Positions 59,748 through 64,000 of a DNA stretch of 64,000 nt are shown here, piece after piece. Every line of letters begins with the position of its first letter. Position 1 is the stretch's first letter. A program made the position numbers and the translations under genes. The notes below the pieces were generated by a model. The model was not told where the DNA came from and did no database searches. It saw only the letters and a program-made list of their open reading frames with translations. Source of the DNA: Mytilus californianus (taxonomy: Eukaryota; Mollusca; Bivalvia; Mytilida; Mytilidae); the NCBI RefSeq assembly GCF_021869535.1, contig NW_026262712.1:110357640-110421639 (forward strand), given 5' to 3'.

Positions 59748-62504
59748 TCCAGAGACTTAAAATTTTCGTTTACAGAATGTCTGGTATACGGAAAACAACT
59801 GTAGAAATGTTCCAAATCCAATAACCGGTAAACGTCATCAATAAAATAACTACTATTATGAAAAAGTGATTCTGCTTATCTGCTAAATGTTCTACTATTT
59901 GACATGTGCAACATTGAACTTCCACAAGTGCATTTTTGTTGATTTCTTTGTTCTCAAAATTGACCTTTTGTAAAAATTATAAACGGAAAGTACCATCGGA
60001 AATGATATGGATGTGATCCGTAATGAAAGTGGCGACCATCGATTTTATAACTTGTGACACAAAAGACAGTACATGGTTTGATGATTTAATATTCGTCTGT
60101 ACTTTGAAAACATATTTAAAAAAAACATATTGATTTCCATACCATTTAATTAATCAAAGACAACATTTAATAGCAAAAAAAAAAAAACGGTGACATTAAA
60201 ATTTTCACAATCTATATGATTTTTTTTTAATTAAACAAGAAACAAGGTACAATATATTACATCCAGGTCACAGTGGATTTTTGTTTTATTTTATCTATAT
60301 TTCAGCCGGTCAGAGTCTAAAAAATTGAAAATGAAATAAAATGAAATAGACATACAATGAAACAAATAATTTATTGAATTTTTGGGACTATAAAAATATA
60401 TTTCATTATACAAATTTTTCCGAATTTCTAATGATTTCATGACCAGCCTCAAAGGTTTTTTTCTGGTATAAATTTCTTTAGGTAAGCTAGAGACAAAATG
60501 TGAACGTAAGTTTAAGATTAAGTATAGTTGCATTACGTATGAACTGAAAATACACGTTCAGTATAATTTCAATTATGCCAATACAGAAGCACTGCCAATA
60601 CTGGCCATGGACAGCTGATATCCGCACATAACTTATCAATCAGCAGATACAGTGGCAGGACTATATAACATGTTTATACTTAAAGGAATAACCAAAACCG
60701 TCAGCAAATTTACCAAAGGATGATACAATCATACTTGTGCCGATTCCAAACTGGTCAATTTAGGAGAAATATGAGAATTACATAATCATAGCTATAATTT
60801 TAATTATCTAAAATACTTATACATACTATATGACGTTAAACTGAGCTATGTATTGTACATAGATATCTTTTCCACCCGAGAAAAAAATAAAAAATCTAAC
60901 ATAACATTTTAATATGACAGAGCAAACGTGAAATAAAGCAGAAATGCCAAAACATTTCAAACAATGCAAAACTTTGCAAGAAACCTGTTTAATTTGTGTC
61001 CAAAATAACGGCTTGTTGTTTCACGCTTCATGGCCTGTTTATCACATAGGTTCGTCGGCCGACCACAACATAACTCGGGGACGACTGTAACAGTATCCAC
61101 ATAATAAAGATATGATTCTAAACAAGATCCCACCTTAACAAGCGCACTGGTAAATAGCTGATATATATATATGAGTATAAACGCATATGGTCATGCATAT
61201 GCGTATGGTCCAAATACTCATATGGTCCGGAACATAATAATAATAATTCTTTAATTAAAGAGGGTTACACAGTTAGCTATAAAACTAAAAATATATAAGA
61301 GTGCAATTGTTGTCACAGATCATTGTTGAAAGTAATTGGTTTATTAGTGTTAATATGTTTGACAGTGTTTTTTCCACTGAGTTTATGCATTGGTTGTGCC
61401 CTACAAGATGTTTTCTGATTTATTTCTATGTTTCCCCCCGTAAAGCCCTATACCAAACTGTGTTCCACAGTGACAGCCATCTTGGATTTTTAGACAAGTA
61501 GCAAAAGCTCAAAATTAGGAAAGCGCAGGCAGGCTGATATCCAGTTGAAATTAAACAAAAGAAATGGAACTCTTTATCAAAGAAGGTAAAAATTGGAAAA
61601 GTTTGTATATTTGAATTGTTTACATCTGTTTCTATGGGATTTAAAAGTTTAATGAAGTGCATAATTTCGGAATTTTTGTATCTTATATACGTGGTTATAC
61701 CTCGAACGGAGCTTCGAGATATTTGTAAACTTTTATATAGTAAGTGCAAATACATATTGATCGTTTTTTGTGATTAAGCATAAATTCAACCGAAAAAATT
61801 CCATAGAAAGATAAAAGATTGATATTTTTAAAGCATTAATTTGCACCTCTGCCCACCAGCTACAGTTTTTTTGGTAAAAAAATCCTAAACATGGGCAATA
61901 ATCTCATCGAAAAGAAAAGGTCGGGTACATTTATTCATGTGCAGGCGTGTTTGACTTGACTATGTTGTCTTGAAAAAATATAAAGCAAAACTATTTGATA
62001 CATCATATCGCTTCAGATTCCATCACTTTTAAATATTTAGGCTATATGTTTATATAATAACATTAATAATTCAAAGTACAAAAAAAAAGAAATATATGGG
62101 TCAAGTGAAATACCTTTCTAATGAGTCATAAAAACAGAGTAGGTGTTTTTCAATAGCAAATTTTTACTAAAAGCACTTGACGACAAACTTTACCTGTGGA
62201 TCTTATTTGTGCATTTCTTAAAAAAAATCAATTTTTGAGTGTGTTATCGCGGGTTACTAGTCTTCAACCTCTGAAAAAAATTAGTGTACCCTTCCACGAA
62301 ATATTTAATTACAATTTATTTCGAGTTTTTTTTCTAATTTTCGAATATCCCCCTGCCAACCGATCAGACAATAGTTTTTAGTTGACAAAAGGCCAAAAAG
62401 TACATTAAATGATGTTAACAGATAGAAGGTGTACTTGTCTTTTAAAATACAACTATAATGTAAGGATAGTAATGATGCTATGCCAATACATTTATTGGTT
62501 TTCA
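59748..62504. other. Region upstream of arsS
   Basis: Would contain the arsS promoter, but I see no clear TATA box or CpG-rich block. No gene recognised. A nested palindrome is at 61171-61221. 61420-62340 is moderately less AT-rich with several short frames lacking any family resemblance. Confidence 0.35.
61171..61221. repeat. Nested inverted repeat
   Basis: ATGAGTAT (61171) pairs with ATACTCAT (61214-61221). Inside, CGCATATG (61182) pairs with CATATGCG (61196-61203) around gtcatg. Confidence 0.7.
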
Positions 62505-62508
62505 AGAG

Positions 62509-63013
62509 CTAAATTGACAGCGTGTCATCCCTGCAATGGCTTCCATTTTCGCAATTGAAAACATTAGGTGACGAAATGGGAAGATGATTTTGACGAAGTG
62601 GAATCCCGACTACAGGGTTCAACATTAACTTTTTAAACATATGGCATATTACTTGTCCTAAAGAGACAAACACTTGTCTAAACTTTGTATTTGCTTCTGA
62701 AATTTCTTTAGTGTCATATTCAAGAACATAACATCTTGTAAAATTCATTTTCAGTTTTTTTTTGGTATTCTTCTGAAAAATTTCCCAAGAGTCAGCAGCC
62801 GTGTCATCTTATATTATAGTGGCTCCGGAATGTTATTTTTGAACATAATGTCATCCATCTATCCAATGAAAACACAACACTGGAAATAAAACTGTTTTGC
62901 AAGGCTCCTGTGCTTAATCTGGGATCATTACAGATGGGACTCTGGTATAAATTTACCCTCAGAAACCCTTCCCTTAAATAAAGTTGTGCTGAAATTTGAG
63001 AAAGCTCATTCAC
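62509..63013 (-). pseudogene. Unrecognised coding-like remnant, two overlapping frames
   Basis: Two minus-strand frames follow one another. The first (63013-62804) begins MNELSQISAQLYLREGFLR and contains FSLDRWMTLCSKITFRSHYN. The second, open from about 62815, contains DDTAADSWEIFQKNTKKKL, MNFTRCYVLEYDTKEISEA and RQVFVSLGQVICHMFKKLML. Composition is balanced and protein-like, unlike most frames here. The two could be one sequence broken by a frameshift near 62810. I do not recognise the family; a mobile-element protein is my first guess. Confidence 0.25.
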
Positions 63014-63237
63014 ATTTATAGGTCTAAACTTATATACATGTATTTATTTATTTCTCAATCTTCCTTTATTTCACTTTTGTTATGGTTTTTGAAAATCAAT
63101 GATACATGTATAAAGGTGATCTTGAATTTATATTGATGTGTCTCGGATAATTTCTCTAAAATATCTAAGTCTAATCTGATTGGTTTATCAAATAGTGCGT
63201 CAACAACAGAATCATACTCTGATTGGCCAATATTTGA

Positions 63238-64000
63238 AAACTGTATATAGTTGTATATGAGTATTTTAAGTCATTAAATAAGAGCGATGTTCCAGATGAT
63301 GATATTGATTATGAGAAATTAGCTAATAGCATAAAAAGTCAGGGTGTTATTGAAATTATAGATCAGGAAATTACAGAGGACGAAATACTGTCAGCTGTTA
63401 AAAAATTAAGTAATGGTAAAGCCCCAGGGGAAGTTGAGATTGTCAACGAATATATAAAAAGCACGGTGAATCAATTTTTGCCTATTTACACTAAGTTATT
63501 CAGTTTAGTGTTTGAATCTGGAATCGTTCCAAATTCATGGCTTATTGGTATCAGTAAGCCGTTATTTAAAAACAAGGGGGATCCAAATAATTTGGATAAT
63601 TACCGAGCTATTTGTCTTACATCGAATTTAGGAAAAGTGTTCACCTCTATACTTAATTCAAGACTTAATGCTCTGTCAGACGAGATCGGGATTATAACTG
63701 ATGCCCAGGGTGGTTTTCGAAAGGGGTATTCTGTCCAACTGCAAGATAGTATGTTTGTCATGCATGCTTTAATTTCACTATACTTGAGTTCGAGAAAGAA
63801 ATTATTTTGCGCTTTTGTAGAATATAGAAAAGCTTTTGACACAGTGTGGAGAGTGGGACTATGGCAAAAACTATTAAAATATAACATTGGTGGGAAAATG
63901 CTTAAAATTATCTTGACCATGTATACAGATATTAAGTCTTGTGTTAAAAATGGAGAACTAAAAAACAGATTTTTTCCCGTGTGAGGTAGGTGTAAGACAG
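63238..64000 (+). pseudogene. 5'-truncated, damaged LINE reverse transcriptase
   Basis: Non-LTR retrotransposon RT, running off the window. The frame is open from a TGA at 63235 and reads through KKLSNGKAPG (63403-63432), NNLDNYRAICLTSNLGKVFT, AQGGFRKGYS and FCAFVEYRKAFDTVWRVGLW. RT motif A should be F-x-D; here it is FVE, so a catalytic Asp is Glu. At a T6 run (63970-63975) the frame shifts by one: the present frame stops at 63982, while the -1 frame continues PCEVGVRQ as expected. The N-terminal endonuclease is absent. Clade (Jockey/I, CR1 or RTE-X type) not settled. Confidence 0.85.

Overview
The window is AT-rich animal DNA and almost certainly comes from a marine bivalve, most likely a mussel of the genus Mytilus. 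Three things support this: one gene with seven GT-AG introns, long gene-poor stretches, and several dispersed repeat families that I recall from Mytilus sequence (e.g. the 'gagagttgtctcattggcaa' and 'gagcaacacgaaccccacca' families). The taxon call rests on recollection, not on a search.

The only protein-coding gene I can reconstruct is on the minus strand, 59747 down to 43025: eight coding exons in phase, 471 codons before a TAA. It encodes a radical SAM enzyme of the ArsS (arsenosugar biosynthesis) family with its C-terminal Cys-rich domain (DUF3641). An N-terminal extension that looks like a mitochondrial presequence precedes the enzyme. At the position of the last family cysteine the gene has an in-frame TGA (43045-43043), followed by five more codons and a TAA. 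The likely reading is that TGA encodes selenocysteine. About 2 kb downstream on the same strand, at 41038-40943, is a hairpin with the features of a eukaryotic SECIS element (AUGA, apical AA, GA, stems on both sides). I know of no described animal ArsS selenoprotein; this is the most interesting content of the window.

Intron 3 of this gene carries nine head-to-tail copies of a 70-bp unit (52796-53425). The last copy is the 3' end of exon 3 with its splice donor, so the real donor is followed by eight near-identical decoys.

The rest, region by region: 1-43 kb has no gene I can recognise. It holds minisatellites (23 bp at 3.57 kb and 18.69 kb, 48 bp at 5.5-6.9 kb, 38 bp at 36.5-38.8 kb) and fold-back elements (1.05, 29.75-30.32 and 39.44-39.60 kb). 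It also holds fragments of dispersed repeats, a (TC)30 tract and a nested terminal-inverted-repeat insertion at 35.1-35.6 kb. The arsS introns hold further repeats and a reverse-transcriptase fossil (about 46.76-47.26 kb). From 59.75 kb to the end lie repeat-derived sequence, an unrecognised coding-like remnant (62.5-63.0 kb) and a 5'-truncated, damaged LINE reverse transcriptase (63.24 kb to the edge).
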